From positions 62,001 through 126,000 of the forward strand of contig NZ_JADKYB010000022.1 in NCBI RefSeq assembly GCF_016918855.1: a stretch of DNA of 64,000 nucleotides. The letters run 5' to 3'. The notes below the pieces were generated by a model. That model ran no database searches. It saw only the letters and a list, made by a program, of their open reading frames with translations, and was not told the DNA's origin. The position numbers and the translations under genes are program-made. This DNA comes from Actinacidiphila acididurans. Lineage in GTDB: Bacteria > Actinomycetota > Actinomycetes > Streptomycetales > Streptomycetaceae. Below, one piece after another: positions 8,443 to 17,021 of the stretch (position 1 is the first letter of the stretch; each line of letters starts with the position of its first letter).

Positions 8443-9555
8443 GTGACCGTGCCCGAACCGCGCAAGCGGCAATCCAGGAGCGCACGGGGCGAATCGGCGG
8501 GAAAGAACGGGACGTCCGGGGCGGCGGCAAACGGGCCGACCCCGGGAAACGGCACGGCGACCCTGGCGGAAATCGCCCGCCAGGCCGGGGTTTCCGCGCC
8601 GACGGTTTCCAAAGTCCTCAACGGGCGCGCGCATGTCGCGCCGGCCACCCGCGACCGGGTCGAGGAACTGCTGCGGGACCACGGTTACCGCCGCAGGCGC
8701 GGCCCGGCCCGCCGCCGCCCCTCCGGTCTGCTCGAACTCGTCTTCCACGAACTCATCAGCCTGTGGGCGACCGAGATCATCCGGGGCGCGGAGAACGTGG
8801 CCCGGCAGGAGGGGCTGACCCTGGTCCTGTCGGAGTCGGCGGGCCGCCGGGAGATGGGGCTGTCCTGGGTCGACGGGGTGCTCACCCGCGACCCGGCCGG
8901 GGTCATCCTCATCATGTCCGACCTGACGGCCGAGCAGAGCGCGCTGCTGGTCAGCCGGGACGTGCCGTTCGTGGTGATGGATCCGGCCGGCAACCCGGCC
9001 GACGACGTGCCGTCCATCGGCACCACCAACTGGCAGGGCGGCTACACCGCGACCCGGCACCTGCTCGACCTCGGCCACCGCAGGATCGGCGTGATCTGCG
9101 GCCCGGAGGGCGTGCTGTGCAGCCGGGCCCGGATCGACGGCTACCGCGCCGCGCTGGAGACCGGCGGCGTGACCTGCGACGACACCCTGGTCCGGCACGG
9201 CACCTTCCAGCACGGCGCCGGCTACGCGATCGGCAAGGAACTGCTGTCCCTGCCCGACCCGCCCACCGCGCTGTTCGCCGGCAACGACGTGCAGGCGATG
9301 GGCGTCTACCAGGCCGCCAAGGAACTCGGCCGCCGCATCCCCGAGGACCTGAGCGTCGTCGGCTTCGACGACCTCCCGATCTCCGCCTGGATGGGCCCAC
9401 CCCTGACCACCGTCCGCCAGCCCCTGACCGACATGGCCGAAGCGGCGGCCCGCCTCGTCCTCGACCTCGGCCGCGGCCACGAACCGGCCATGCGCCGCGT
9501 GGAACTCGCCACCAGCCTGGTCGTCCGCGACAGCACGGCGCCGCCGGCGCGGTGA
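8443..9555 (+). CDS. LacI-family transcriptional regulator
   Basis: A 370-residue repressor-type protein. After a 38-residue low-complexity N-terminal extension comes the LacI helix-turn-helix and hinge (residues 40-62, ATLAEIARQAGVSAPTVSKV), then a periplasmic-binding-protein-like effector domain ending SVVGFDDLPISAWMGPPLTT. GTG at 8443 is the only start that keeps the helix-turn-helix in frame; an ATG at 8435 is out of frame. It lies 35 bp after the binding-protein gene, so it may be co-transcribed and autoregulated. The likely target is the operator at 2529 and perhaps the xylanase promoter outside the window. Confidence 0.92.
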   Translation: MTVPEPRKRQSRSARGESAGKNGTSGAAANGPTPGNGTATLAEIARQAGVSAPTVSKVLNGRAHVAPATRDRVEELLRDHGYRRRRGPARRRPSGLLELVFHELISLWATEIIRGAENVARQEGLTLVLSESAGRREMGLSWVDGVLTRDPAGVILIMSDLTAEQSALLVSRDVPFVVMDPAGNPADDVPSIGTTNWQGGYTATRHLLDLGHRRIGVICGPEGVLCSRARIDGYRAALETGGVTCDDTLVRHGTFQHGAGYAIGKELLSLPDPPTALFAGNDVQAMGVYQAAKELGRRIPEDLSVVGFDDLPISAWMGPPLTTVRQPLTDMAEAAARLVLDLGRGHEPAMRRVELATSLVVRDSTAPPAR

Positions 9556-9619
9556 GCCGGGCGTGCCCGCACTCATCCGTTGTGGCGGGACACGCACTCC
9601 TCGACCGTGCGGGAGATCG

Positions 9620-9647
9620 GCGCCGGGCTCTTCGGCCCGTCCGGCGC
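9620..9647. terminator. Hairpin between convergent lacI-type and adh genes
   Basis: GCGCCGG (9620-9626) pairs with CCGGCGC (9641-9647), and the loop can extend the stem with GGGC/GCCC. It sits between stops at 9555 (plus) and 9673 (minus). Confidence 0.5.
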
Positions 9648-9672
9648 ACTTCCGGTTCGGCTCCCGAAGCGC

Positions 9673-10695
9673 TCAGGCCGTGGTGAGGACCATGCGGAAG
9701 TGGGCCCGGCCGTCCATCATGCGGTCGTAGGCGTCGCCGGCGCGGTCGAGCGGCATGGTTTCGATGACCGGGCGGATGCCGTGGAGGGCGCTGAAGGCCA
9801 TCGTGTCCTCGACGTCCTGGGACGTGCCCGAGGGGTGGCCGCGTACGACCCGGGCGGGCGGGATCAGCTGGGCCGGGGAGATGCCCAGCGGCTCGAAGTC
9901 GACGCCGATGACGATCAGTTCGCCGCGGGCGGACAGCCCGTCCACGGTCTGGCCGATGGCCTCGGAGTTGGCGGCCGTGGCCAGGACCGCCTTCGCGCCG
10001 CCGAGTGAGCGCAGGGCCTCGCCGACCGGGGTGGCGGTGCTGTCCACGTAGTGGTGCGCGCCCAGCCGCTTGGCGAAGTCGGCCTTCTCGGCGCCGCGCG
10101 CGACGGACACCGTCTCGAAGCCCATCGCCGCCGCGTACTGCACTCCCAGGTGGCCGAGGCCGCCCAGGCCCAGCACGGCGACCAGGTCACCACTGCGCGC
10201 GGGGCTGCGGCGCAGCCCGTTGAAGCAGGTCACCCCGGCGCAGCCGAGCGGTCCGGCGTCGGGGGCGGACAGCGCGTCCGGCATCCGGGCGAGCGCGTCG
10301 ACCGGGACCGTCACGGACTCGGCGAACCCGCCCTCGTACGCCCAGCCGGGCACCTTGAGGTCGACGCAGGTGATGAAGTCGCCCTGCCGGCACGGCGTGC
10401 AGTGGTGGCAGCTTCCGCCGAACCAGCCGACCACCACCCGGTCGCCGACCTGCCAGCCCAGTTCGGCGGTGCCGGCGCCGAGTTCCGCGATCCGCCCGCC
10501 GATCTCGTGCCCGGCCACCACCGGGAAGCGGACCCCGGGCACGCCGCCCTCGACGAAGGCGGCGTCGCTGCGGCACACCCCGCAGGCGTCCACCGCGATC
10601 CGTACCCAGCCGGTCTCCGGCCGTCGCTGCTCCCGCTCGGCGATCTCGAACGCCCCGCCGGGGCTGGTGACGTGGGCTACGCGGTACGTGTTCAT
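9673..10695 (-). CDS. Zinc-dependent alcohol dehydrogenase
   Basis: A 340-residue medium-chain dehydrogenase oxidising or reducing an alcohol/aldehyde with NAD(P). The catalytic zinc site is CGVCRSD (Cys41) with GHE (His63-Glu64). The structural zinc lobe is the CHHCTPCRQGDFITC cluster, and the cofactor fold is LGLGGLGHLGVQYA. It resembles the broad AdhA/CAD-type group. ATG at 10695 was preferred over an upstream GTG at 10710 because GGGAG precedes it at proper distance. Monocistronic, divergent from the alpha-glucanase gene; the physiological substrate is unclear. Confidence 0.9.
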   Translation of the reverse strand: MNTYRVAHVTSPGGAFEIAEREQRRPETGWVRIAVDACGVCRSDAAFVEGGVPGVRFPVVAGHEIGGRIAELGAGTAELGWQVGDRVVVGWFGGSCHHCTPCRQGDFITCVDLKVPGWAYEGGFAESVTVPVDALARMPDALSAPDAGPLGCAGVTCFNGLRRSPARSGDLVAVLGLGGLGHLGVQYAAAMGFETVSVARGAEKADFAKRLGAHHYVDSTATPVGEALRSLGGAKAVLATAANSEAIGQTVDGLSARGELIVIGVDFEPLGISPAQLIPPARVVRGHPSGTSQDVEDTMAFSALHGIRPVIETMPLDRAGDAYDRMMDGRAHFRMVLTTA

Positions 10696-11010
10696 CGGAA
10701 TCTCCCACACCGGTTCCGGTTGAAGACGTCCCCGAAACCATCAGAGCACATCGCCTGCCGCATCGCGCGCCGACCGCCTGCCTCCGGCCGCCGTGGCCCT
10801 CCCTGGTCGGCGGCCGGTCGCCGCATTCGGCGCGGAAGCCGAACCGACGCGATTGTGTTCGTTTCTTGCAAGTTTCGATCGACATATTGTGAGCGCTTGT
10901 TACGCCTGCTTCACTTGGGGCGTCGCGCGCTGTGCGTGTCGGTTGCATGACATGCCGGGGTGCGGCGTCCCCCACACCTTTTTCACACCTTTTTCCAGGA
11001 AGGTCGTACG
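10696..11010. promoter_or_regulatory. Divergent promoter region, adh / alpha-1,3-glucanase
   Basis: A 315-bp gene-free stretch. The part nearest the glucanase is AT-rich and contains GTTTC-TTGCAA-GTTTCG (10861-10877), with a CTTGCAAG palindrome at 10865-10872, and TTGTGAGCGCTTGTTA around an AGCGCT core at 10892-10897. GTTTCG is half of the xylanase-type element, and an AGCGCT core is common in LacI-family operators, so carbohydrate repression is plausible. No convincing -35/-10 pair. Confidence 0.35.
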
Positions 11011-13314
11011 ATGTCGTACCGCCGTTCCCCACTCCTGGCAGGCGCGGTGGCCCTGAGCACCGCCGCGCTGGGCCTGCTGCTCGCCTCCACCTCCCATACG
11101 GCCGCCGCCGCGCCGGCGCCGGCTTCGCTGACCCCGTTCGCGGCGGGCGCCGCCAACGCCTCCGGCGCCAGCATCCCGGGCATGACCGAGTACGAGGCCG
11201 AGGGCCCGCAGGCCGCCACCAACGGCAGCCGGATCGGCCCGGACTACACCCAGGCCGACCTGGCCACCGAGGCGTCCGGCCGGCAGGCGGTGCAGCTCAC
11301 CGGCCAGGGCCAGTACGTGCGCTTCACCCTCACCACCCCCGCCAACGCCCTCGACCTGCACTACGCGGTGCCGCAGGGCGCCTCCGGCACGCTGTCGGTG
11401 TACGTCAACGGCAGCAAGCTGAGCAGCGAACTCCAGCTCACCTCGCAGTACAGCTACATCACCACCGGGCAGGTCCCCGGCGCCAAGGTGCACAAGTTCT
11501 ACGACGACGCGCGCATGCTGCTGCCGAACACCGTCGCGGCCGGCTCCACGGTCGCCTTCCAGGTGGACGCCGGCGACAACGCCCGCCCGTACACCATCGA
11601 CGTCGCCGACTTCTACCAGGTGAGCGCACCCGCCACCCAGCCGTCCGGCTCGGTCTCGGTGGTCTCCCAGGGCGCCGACCCCACCGGCGCGGGCGATTCC
11701 ACCAACGCCTTCCGGAACGCGATCAACACCGCCGCGAACGCAGGCGTGCCGGTGTGGATCCCGCAGGGCACGTACCTGATCAGCTCCTCGCTCCAGGTCG
11801 ACAAGGCCACGATCGTGGGCGCCGGCGCCTGGTACACCCAGATCAGGACCAACAAGTTCATCGACAACGGCGGGGTCGTGCCCGGCCCGGTCAACCTGAG
11901 CGGCTTCGCCATCCTGGGCAACACCGTCGGCCGCCACGACGACAGCTCCGCCAACGCCATCAACGGCTCGCTGGGCACCGGCTCGACCGTGGACGGGCTG
12001 TGGATCCAGGACACCAACGTCGGCTTCTGGCTGCGGTTCGGCAACACCAACCTCACGGTCAAGAACAGCGTGGTGCTCTCCACCGACGCCGACGGCCTGA
12101 ACTTCAACGGCAACGGCAGCAACAGCACGGTCACCAACAACTTCCTGCGCAACACCGGTGACGACGCGCTGGCCCTGTGGTCCTACCCGGCCGCCGACAC
12201 CGGGATCACGCTCAGCAACAACACGATCGTGCAGCCGACCCTGGCCAACGGCGTCGCGGTCTACGGCGGCTCCAACAACACCGTGCGCGACAACGTGATC
12301 GCCGACACCAACGCCCTCGGCAGCGGCATCGCGATCTCCAACCAGGCGTTCCTCCAGCCCTTCACCCCGCTGTCGGGCACCGTCACCGTCTCCGGCAACA
12401 CCCTGATCCGTACCGGCGCGATCAACCCCAACTGGGGTCACGCCATGGGCGCGATGCGCTTCGACGCGTACGACTCCGCGTTCCAGAACGTGACGGTCAA
12501 CGTCAGCGGCAACAGCGTCAACAGCAGCCCGTACGAGGCGTTCGAAATCGTCGCGGGCGGCGGCCAGGGCTACACCGTCTCCGGGCTGAACTTCACCAAC
12601 AACACCGTGAACTGGACCGGCACCACGGTCTTCCAGGCCGAGACCCCCGGTTCCGCCTCGGTCAGTGGCCTGACCGCGTCGAACGTCGGCGTCGGCGGCG
12701 CGTACAACTACGGCTACCCGAACAACCAGGCCGGCACCTTCGGCTTCAACCTGGGCAGCGGCAACAGCGGCTGGAGCACCACCCCGGTGCTGACCAGCTT
12801 CCCGAACCCGGTCGGCCTGCCGCCCACCGGCTCCGGCGGCGGCCCGACCACCCCGCCGCCCACCACGCCGCCCCCGACCACGCCCCCGGCGGGCACCAAC
12901 CTGGCGCTGCACAAGGCGGTCTCCGACACCGGCCACACCCAGACGTACGTGGCCTCGAACGCGGTGGACGGCGACGCGAACAGCTACTGGGAGAGCACCG
13001 ACAACGCCTTCCCGCAGTCCCTCACCGTGGACCTCGGCTCCGCCCAGCAGGTGGGCCGCCTGGTGCTGAAGCTGCCGCCGGCCACGGCGTGGGGCGCGCG
13101 CACCCAGACCCTGTCGGTGCTGGGCAGCACGGACGGCTCCTCGTACACCACCCTGGCCGGCTCGGCGGGCTACCGCTTCGACCCGGCCTCGGGCAACGCC
13201 GCGACGATCACCCTGTCGTCCCACCCCTCCGTCCGCTACCTGCGGCTGACCTTCACCGGCAACACCGGGTGGCCGGCCGGGCAGCTCTCGGAGTTCGAGG
13301 CGTACAGCTCCTGA
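11011..13314 (+). CDS. GH87-type alpha-1,3-glucanase (mutanase/mycodextranase) with carbohydrate-binding domains
   Basis: A 767-residue secreted enzyme predicted to hydrolyse alpha-1,3-glucan, a fungal wall and dental-plaque polymer. Order: signal peptide (1-33), CBM6/35-like beta-sandwich (about 55-205, EYEAEGP start), right-handed beta-helix (about 210-605) rich in NN-turn repeats, Pro-Thr linker (about 608-628), and an F5/8-type discoidin/CBM32 domain (about 629-767). In the helix an Asp at 361 and an Asp pair at 384-385 are spaced as the catalytic Asp trio of characterised GH87 enzymes (one, then +23 and +24). ATG 11011 follows CAGGAAGG. A GH28- or GH55-related specificity is the main alternative. 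Confidence 0.8.
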   Translation: MSYRRSPLLAGAVALSTAALGLLLASTSHTAAAAPAPASLTPFAAGAANASGASIPGMTEYEAEGPQAATNGSRIGPDYTQADLATEASGRQAVQLTGQGQYVRFTLTTPANALDLHYAVPQGASGTLSVYVNGSKLSSELQLTSQYSYITTGQVPGAKVHKFYDDARMLLPNTVAAGSTVAFQVDAGDNARPYTIDVADFYQVSAPATQPSGSVSVVSQGADPTGAGDSTNAFRNAINTAANAGVPVWIPQGTYLISSSLQVDKATIVGAGAWYTQIRTNKFIDNGGVVPGPVNLSGFAILGNTVGRHDDSSANAINGSLGTGSTVDGLWIQDTNVGFWLRFGNTNLTVKNSVVLSTDADGLNFNGNGSNSTVTNNFLRNTGDDALALWSYPAADTGITLSNNTIVQPTLANGVAVYGGSNNTVRDNVIADTNALGSGIAISNQAFLQPFTPLSGTVTVSGNTLIRTGAINPNWGHAMGAMRFDAYDSAFQNVTVNVSGNSVNSSPYEAFEIVAGGGQGYTVSGLNFTNNTVNWTGTTVFQAETPGSASVSGLTASNVGVGGAYNYGYPNNQAGTFGFNLGSGNSGWSTTPVLTSFPNPVGLPPTGSGGGPTTPPPTTPPPTTPPAGTNLALHKAVSDTGHTQTYVASNAVDGDANSYWESTDNAFPQSLTVDLGSAQQVGRLVLKLPPATAWGARTQTLSVLGSTDGSSYTTLAGSAGYRFDPASGNAATITLSSHPSVRYLRLTFTGNTGWPAGQLSEFEAYSS

Positions 13315-13350
13315 GTCCTACGTAGTCGCGTAGGTAGTCGCGTACGTGCT
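13315..13350. repeat. Short tandem GTAGTCGCGTA after the glucanase gene
   Basis: Just after the stop, the unit GTAGTCGCGTA occurs twice in close tandem (within 13320-13346), followed by a related CGTACGTG. Function unknown; it may be slippage debris. It separates two convergent genes. Confidence 0.4.
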
Positions 13351-13366
13351 CGCGCCGGCCGGGTCC

Positions 13367-14470
13367 CTAGTGCTCGTGGGGGCCCGGCCGGTGCACGGGT
13401 CCGTGGGCGTCCTCGCAGTGGTCGCCCTCCGGGGCGGGGGCACTGTCGGAGCCGGATGTCTGCGGGGCCGCGTCCGGCGGGGCGGTGATCTGCAGCAGGC
13501 CGTCGCCGGTGTCCTCGGCGAGGTGGTCGACCTGCAAGGTGGCGTGCGTGATGCCGTACCGGTCGCGCAGCACCTGCTGGAGGTCGCGGCGCACCTGGTG
13601 GCAGTCGCCGCCGGGGACCACCAGGACGTGCGCGGACAGCGCGGGCTGGCCGGAGGTGATCTGCCACAGGTGCAGGTCGTGCACCTCCGCCACATGACCG
13701 GCGGCGGCCAGCCGGTCGCCGACCGCGTCCGGGCTCAGCCCGGCGGGCGCGGCCTCCATGAAGATCCGGCCCGAGTCGCGCACCAGGCCCGCCCCGGCCC
13801 GCACCATCAGCGCCACCACCAGCAGCGACGCGATGGCGTCGGCGCGGGAGAAGCCCGTGGTCAGCACGATGAGGCCGGCGATCGCGGTGGCGACGAAGCC
13901 GAACAGGTCGGTGAGGATGTGCCGGTAGGCGCCCTCGACGTTCAGGCTGGTGCGGTTGGCCTTGGAGATGGACCAGGTCGCGGCGAGGTTGACGGCCACA
14001 CCGACCAGCGCCGTGGCCAGCACCAGGCCGCCGGTCACTTCGGGCGGGCTGATCAGCCGGCGCACCGCCTCGGCCGTCAGCCACGCCGACAGCACCAGCA
14101 GGGTGATCCCGTTGGCCTGCGCGGACAGGATCTCGGCGCGTTTGAGCCCGTACGTGTAGTCCCCGCGCGCGGGGCGTGCGGCCAGCCGCATCGCCACCAG
14201 CGCCAGCGCGATCGCCGCCGCGTCGGTGAGCATGTGCGCCGCGTCCGAGATCAGCGCCAGCGAGGACGCCACGAAGCCGATTCCGACCTCGGCCGCCATG
14301 AACGCCACGATCAGCCCGAGCGCGATCGTCAGCCAGCGCCGATCCGTCTCGGCGGACACGGTCGCATGCGAGTGCCCGTGGCTCCCGTGCGCTGCGGCAC
14401 CCTCTTGCCCGAGGTGCCCGCCACCTTGTCCAGGGCCATGAACGTGGCCGTGCGCGTGGTGGTCGGACAT
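13367..14470 (-). CDS. Cation diffusion facilitator (zinc-type) exporter
   Basis: A 367-residue inner-membrane divalent-metal/proton antiporter of the CzcD/ZitB group. It has a His-rich N-terminus (HHAHGHVHG and HGSHGHSH), six membrane helices with metal-site motifs SDAAHMLTD (TM2) and RHILTDLFG (TM5), and a cytoplasmic ferredoxin-like C-terminal domain ending in a second His cluster. ATG at 14470 was chosen over the longer frame (14521) because GGGGAAG lies just upstream and the family starts here. Zn is the likeliest cargo; Co or Cd are possible. Confidence 0.92.
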   Translation of the reverse strand: MSDHHAHGHVHGPGQGGGHLGQEGAAAHGSHGHSHATVSAETDRRWLTIALGLIVAFMAAEVGIGFVASSLALISDAAHMLTDAAAIALALVAMRLAARPARGDYTYGLKRAEILSAQANGITLLVLSAWLTAEAVRRLISPPEVTGGLVLATALVGVAVNLAATWSISKANRTSLNVEGAYRHILTDLFGFVATAIAGLIVLTTGFSRADAIASLLVVALMVRAGAGLVRDSGRIFMEAAPAGLSPDAVGDRLAAAGHVAEVHDLHLWQITSGQPALSAHVLVVPGGDCHQVRRDLQQVLRDRYGITHATLQVDHLAEDTGDGLLQITAPPDAAPQTSGSDSAPAPEGDHCEDAHGPVHRPGPHEH

Positions 14471-14559
14471 GGCTTCCCCGAATGCGGTCGCAGAGGCAGA
14501 GGTGGTCTGCCCGCCAGTCAACCGCGCTCACCCTGATTCGCCAAAGCTTGCAATGGGGA

Positions 14560-14747
14560 CGGTTTCCGGTTTCACCCTCCGGTGGGGTTCGCCCGGCGGC
14601 GGACCGGTTCGCCGGGGGCGCCCCGGGGGCCCCTTGGCCACGCAACGGTTCGCCGGGAGTACCCGGGGGGCGCGGCTGCGCCGCGGGGCTCGCCGGAAGT
14701 ACCCCTGGGGCGAGGGTGCCGCCCGCGTCCGGCGGCACGCCCGGAAT
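14560..14747. repeat. Degenerate GGTTCGCCGGG-containing repeat fragments
   Basis: The element GGTTCGCCGGG recurs here (around 14611 and 14650), with a diverged GGCTCGCCGGAAGTACCCC near 14687 and GC-only hairpins between (for example GGCGCGGCTGCGCCG). These look like partial copies of the boundary sequence of the two fuller repeats that follow, a decayed or nested cluster. No ORF has coding character here. Confidence 0.5.
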
Positions 14748-14954
14748 ACCAAGGGGCGCGGGGAACTGCGCGACAAGCCCACCACCGTGGCGCGGGTCGC
14801 CACCGGCCCAAAGGGGCAGTTGCTGTCGCGTCCGGACCACCGGCCGGTGGCTGGGGGTACCCCCAGGCGAAGCGCTGGGGGAGCTCGTGCCCACGCGGCG
14901 CCAGCCGCATAGCAAACACAGCCCCGCGCCCCTGCGGGGCGCTCCCGGCGAACC
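14748..14954. repeat. Streptomyces interspersed intergenic repeat, copy A
   Basis: This begins ACCAAGGGGCGCGGGGAACT and ends in CCCGGCGAACC. Internally it matches copy B over almost its full length, with an extra block of about 25 bp (GTGGCTGGGGGTACCCCCAGG and following) that forms its own hairpin. Near the end GCGCCCC-TGC-GGGGCGC makes a perfect 7-bp stem with a 3-nt loop. Elements with this start are common between genes in Streptomyces genomes (recalled knowledge); their origin and role are unsettled. Confidence 0.75.
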
Positions 14955-14987
14955 CGAACCCTTGCAGGGGGCCGGTTCGCCGGGAAA

Positions 14988-15167
14988 ACCAAGGGGCGCG
15001 AGGAACTGCGCGACCAGCCCGATTCCGGGCTGCGGGTCGCCACCGACCCACAGGGGCAGTTGCTGTCGCATCCGGACCACCGGCCGTCAGTGGTTGCTCG
15101 CGCCCACGCGGCGCCAGCCGCATAGCAAACACAGCCCCGCGCCCCTGCGGGGCGCTCCCGGCGAACC
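14988..15167. repeat. Streptomyces interspersed intergenic repeat, copy B
   Basis: The second copy, same orientation, begins ACCAAGGGGCGCGAGGAACT and ends CCCGGCGAACC with the same GCGCCCC-TGC-GGGGCGC hairpin. It lacks the internal extra block of copy A. Copies A and B are joined by an inverted CGGCGAACC...GGTTCGCCG pair (14948-14981), so the transcript from this gap could form a large cruciform. It lies between the transporter stop and the CDF start. Confidence 0.75.
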
Positions 15168-15185
15168 GCACTGCACATGGTGCCC

Positions 15186-15200
15186 GCCCCCCGGAGGGGG
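15186..15200 (-). terminator. Short GC hairpin after the transporter gene
   Basis: CCCCC (15187-15191) and GGGGG (15196-15200) form a 5-bp stem one base beyond the minus-strand stop at 15202. Weak on its own, but the repeat hairpins beyond could add to termination. Confidence 0.4.
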
Positions 15201-15201
15201 C

Positions 15202-16620
15202 TCAGCTCGAAGGCCGACGCGCCCAGCGTCCAGCGATGACCGAGCACACCCCGAGCTGCATTTGATGAAAAAGCATGAGCGGCAAGATGGCCGGCCCGGC
15301 CTGTGGGCCGAAGAGGGCCGCGGCCATCGGCAGCCCGGTGGCCAGACTCTTCTTGGAGCCGCAGAAGACGATGGCGATCCGATCCTCCTCCCCGAAGCCC
15401 AGCCGCCGGGCGGCGAAAGACGTGCTGGTCAGCGCCGCGGTCAGGATGAGCGCCTCGACCAGGAGGAGGGCGGCCAGGCGGCCCGGGGTGACCTGGCCCC
15501 AGACGCCCTCGACCATGCCCTGGCTGAACGCTGTGTAGACGACGAGCAGGATGGACAGCCGGTCCACCCGGCCGAGCGTGCGCTTGTGGCGGCCGATGAA
15601 GGGCGCCGTCCAGCGCCGCAGGAACTGTCCGGCGAGGAAGGGGGCCAGCAGCTGGACCGAGATCGTGAGCAGCCCGTCGGCCGAGAAACGGGCGGTGGAG
15701 CCGATCAGCCAGGCCGCGAGCAGCGGGGTGAGCAGCATCCCGAGCAGGCTCGAGTACGTGCCCGCGCAGATCGCCGCCGCGACGTTGCCGCGCGCGGTGG
15801 AGGTGAAGGCGATCGAGGACTGCACGGTGGAGGGGATCACGCACAGGAACAGCAGCCCGGCGTAGAGCTGCGGGGTCAGCAGGTACGGCGCGAGGACGCC
15901 GGCCGCCAGCCCGAGCAGCGGGAACAGCACGAAGGTGCCGGTCACCACGACCAGGTGCAGCCGCCACTGCCGCAGTCCGTCCAGTGCCTCTCGGGCCGAC
16001 AGCCGGGAACCGTAGAGGAAGAACAGCAGCCCGATGGCCACGTCCGCGGTGCGCCCGACCGCCACCGCGCCGCCGCCCCGCGCGGGCAGCACCGCGGCGA
16101 GCGTGACCGTACCGAGCAGGGCCATGAGGTAAGGGTCGAGCCCTCTGGGACGCCACGGCCTGCGGCCCGCGGGGGCCCGGGAGACCTCGGCCGTACCGCC
16201 CGTGCCGTCCGTGGCGTAGGGGCCGAGTCCTCTGGACGGCCTGGGATGCCATGGCCTGCGGCCCGCGGGGGCCCGGGAGACGTCGGCCGTACCGCCTGTG
16301 CCGTCCGTGGCGTAGGGGCCGAGTCCTCTGGACCGGCGGGAATGCCATGGCCTGCGGCCCGCCGGCGACCGGGACGCCCCGTCCGTAGCGGCCCCACCGG
16401 CCGCGGCGGCCGGGGCCGCTCCGGAGGCCGCGGCTTCGTCCACCGGTTCCCCGGTGCCTGCGGGCGCCGCAGGCGCACCCTCCTCCGCCGGGGTCGGCGG
16501 GCTCACCGCGCTCCCGGGGCCCCCTTCCCGCTGCGGCGGAGCCGCCCTCGCGGGCGGCTCCGGGATGTGCGGCTGCGGGACGTGCGGCAAGGGATTCTCC
16601 GCCCGGAAGGCGACGCGCAT
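15202..16620 (-). CDS. Bile acid:sodium symporter family (SBF-like) transporter with repeat-expanded N-terminus
   Basis: A 472-residue protein. The last 315 or so residues are a polytopic SBF-like/BASS transporter (about ten hydrophobic helices; motifs FFLYGSRLSAREALDGL, CVIPSTVQSS, FCGSKKSLATG), a family moving organic anions with Na+. The first 155 residues are unusual: Pro/Ala-rich, then two and a half copies of a 32-residue unit (SRGLGPYATDGTGGTA core), the last merging into the normal start GRRPWRPRGLDPYL. ATG at 16620 has AAGGAG 9 nt upstream. Last gene of a three-gene operon, one base after the previous stop. The cargo may be related to the product of the lyase-like enzyme upstream (inference). 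Confidence 0.85.
   Translation of the reverse strand: MRVAFRAENPLPHVPQPHIPEPPARAAPPQREGGPGSAVSPPTPAEEGAPAAPAGTGEPVDEAAASGAAPAAAAGGAATDGASRSPAGRRPWHSRRSRGLGPYATDGTGGTADVSRAPAGRRPWHPRPSRGLGPYATDGTGGTAEVSRAPAGRRPWRPRGLDPYLMALLGTVTLAAVLPARGGGAVAVGRTADVAIGLLFFLYGSRLSAREALDGLRQWRLHLVVVTGTFVLFPLLGLAAGVLAPYLLTPQLYAGLLFLCVIPSTVQSSIAFTSTARGNVAAAICAGTYSSLLGMLLTPLLAAWLIGSTARFSADGLLTISVQLLAPFLAGQFLRRWTAPFIGRHKRTLGRVDRLSILLVVYTAFSQGMVEGVWGQVTPGRLAALLLVEALILTAALTSTSFAARRLGFGEEDRIAIVFCGSKKSLATGLPMAAALFGPQAGPAILPLMLFHQMQLGVCSVIAGRWARRPSS
16138..16400 (-). repeat. 96-bp tandem duplication inside the transporter gene
   Basis: Blocks containing GGCCTGCGGCCCG recur exactly 96 bp apart (near 16157, 16253 and 16349) with near-identical sequence between. 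The frame is kept (32 codons). The innermost copy codes for the authentic transporter N-terminus, so the array looks like in-frame amplification of the gene's own start. Confidence 0.85.
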
Positions 16621-16621
16621 G

Positions 16622-17005
16622 TCAGTCGTCTCCTTCCGGTTCCTGGGCCGGGCCGGGGCCGGTGAAGGATTCCCGGCTGTCGATGTCGCCGCCGCCTCCG
16701 TCGTGGTCGCTGCCGGCGGTTCCCTTGCTGTCGAGGAGGGTGTTGAGGGTGCGGTCGACCTCCAGCCAGGAATCGGCGTTGGAGTTGTCGATGACGACCA
16801 GGCCGTTGTTGTCGCCGTGTGCGGGCGGGCGGTCGTCGTCGTCCTGGTCCGCGCAGCCGCACGGCGCGGTCGCCGCACGTGCGGACTGGAGCGGGCCCCC
16901 GCCGACGAGGGCGCCCGCGGCCAGCACCGCGAGCAGGCCCGCGCGGCGGGGGAGGGGGCCGCGGCCGGGTCCGTCCTGCCGTCTGTGCTTGCCGGTGGCG
17001 CCCAT
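16622..17005 (-). CDS. Small secreted protein, unknown function
   Basis: A 127-residue protein with a typical signal peptide (basic start, hydrophobic RRAGLLAVLAAGALVGG, then AxA near residue 43). The mature part of about 80 residues is very acidic (QDDDDRPP, SDHDGGGGDIDS) with the single hydrophobic stretch NNGLVVIDNSNADSWLEVD. It has CGC and may carry a disulfide. I do not recognise the family. It lies 16 bp after the lyase-like gene and 1 bp before the transporter gene, so it is surely co-transcribed with them. An extracytoplasmic partner of the transporter or a metal/substrate binder is possible. Confidence 0.7.
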   Translation of the reverse strand: MGATGKHRRQDGPGRGPLPRRAGLLAVLAAGALVGGGPLQSARAATAPCGCADQDDDDRPPAHGDNNGLVVIDNSNADSWLEVDRTLNTLLDSKGTAGSDHDGGGGDIDSRESFTGPGPAQEPEGDD

Positions 17006-17021
17006 GGCGGGGGCCCGCGGC

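Noticed and set aside
16138..16400. Regular 96-bp repeats considered as a CRISPR array
   Set aside because: Units are tandem without unique spacers, keep reading frame, and lie in a transporter gene; no cas genes nearby.
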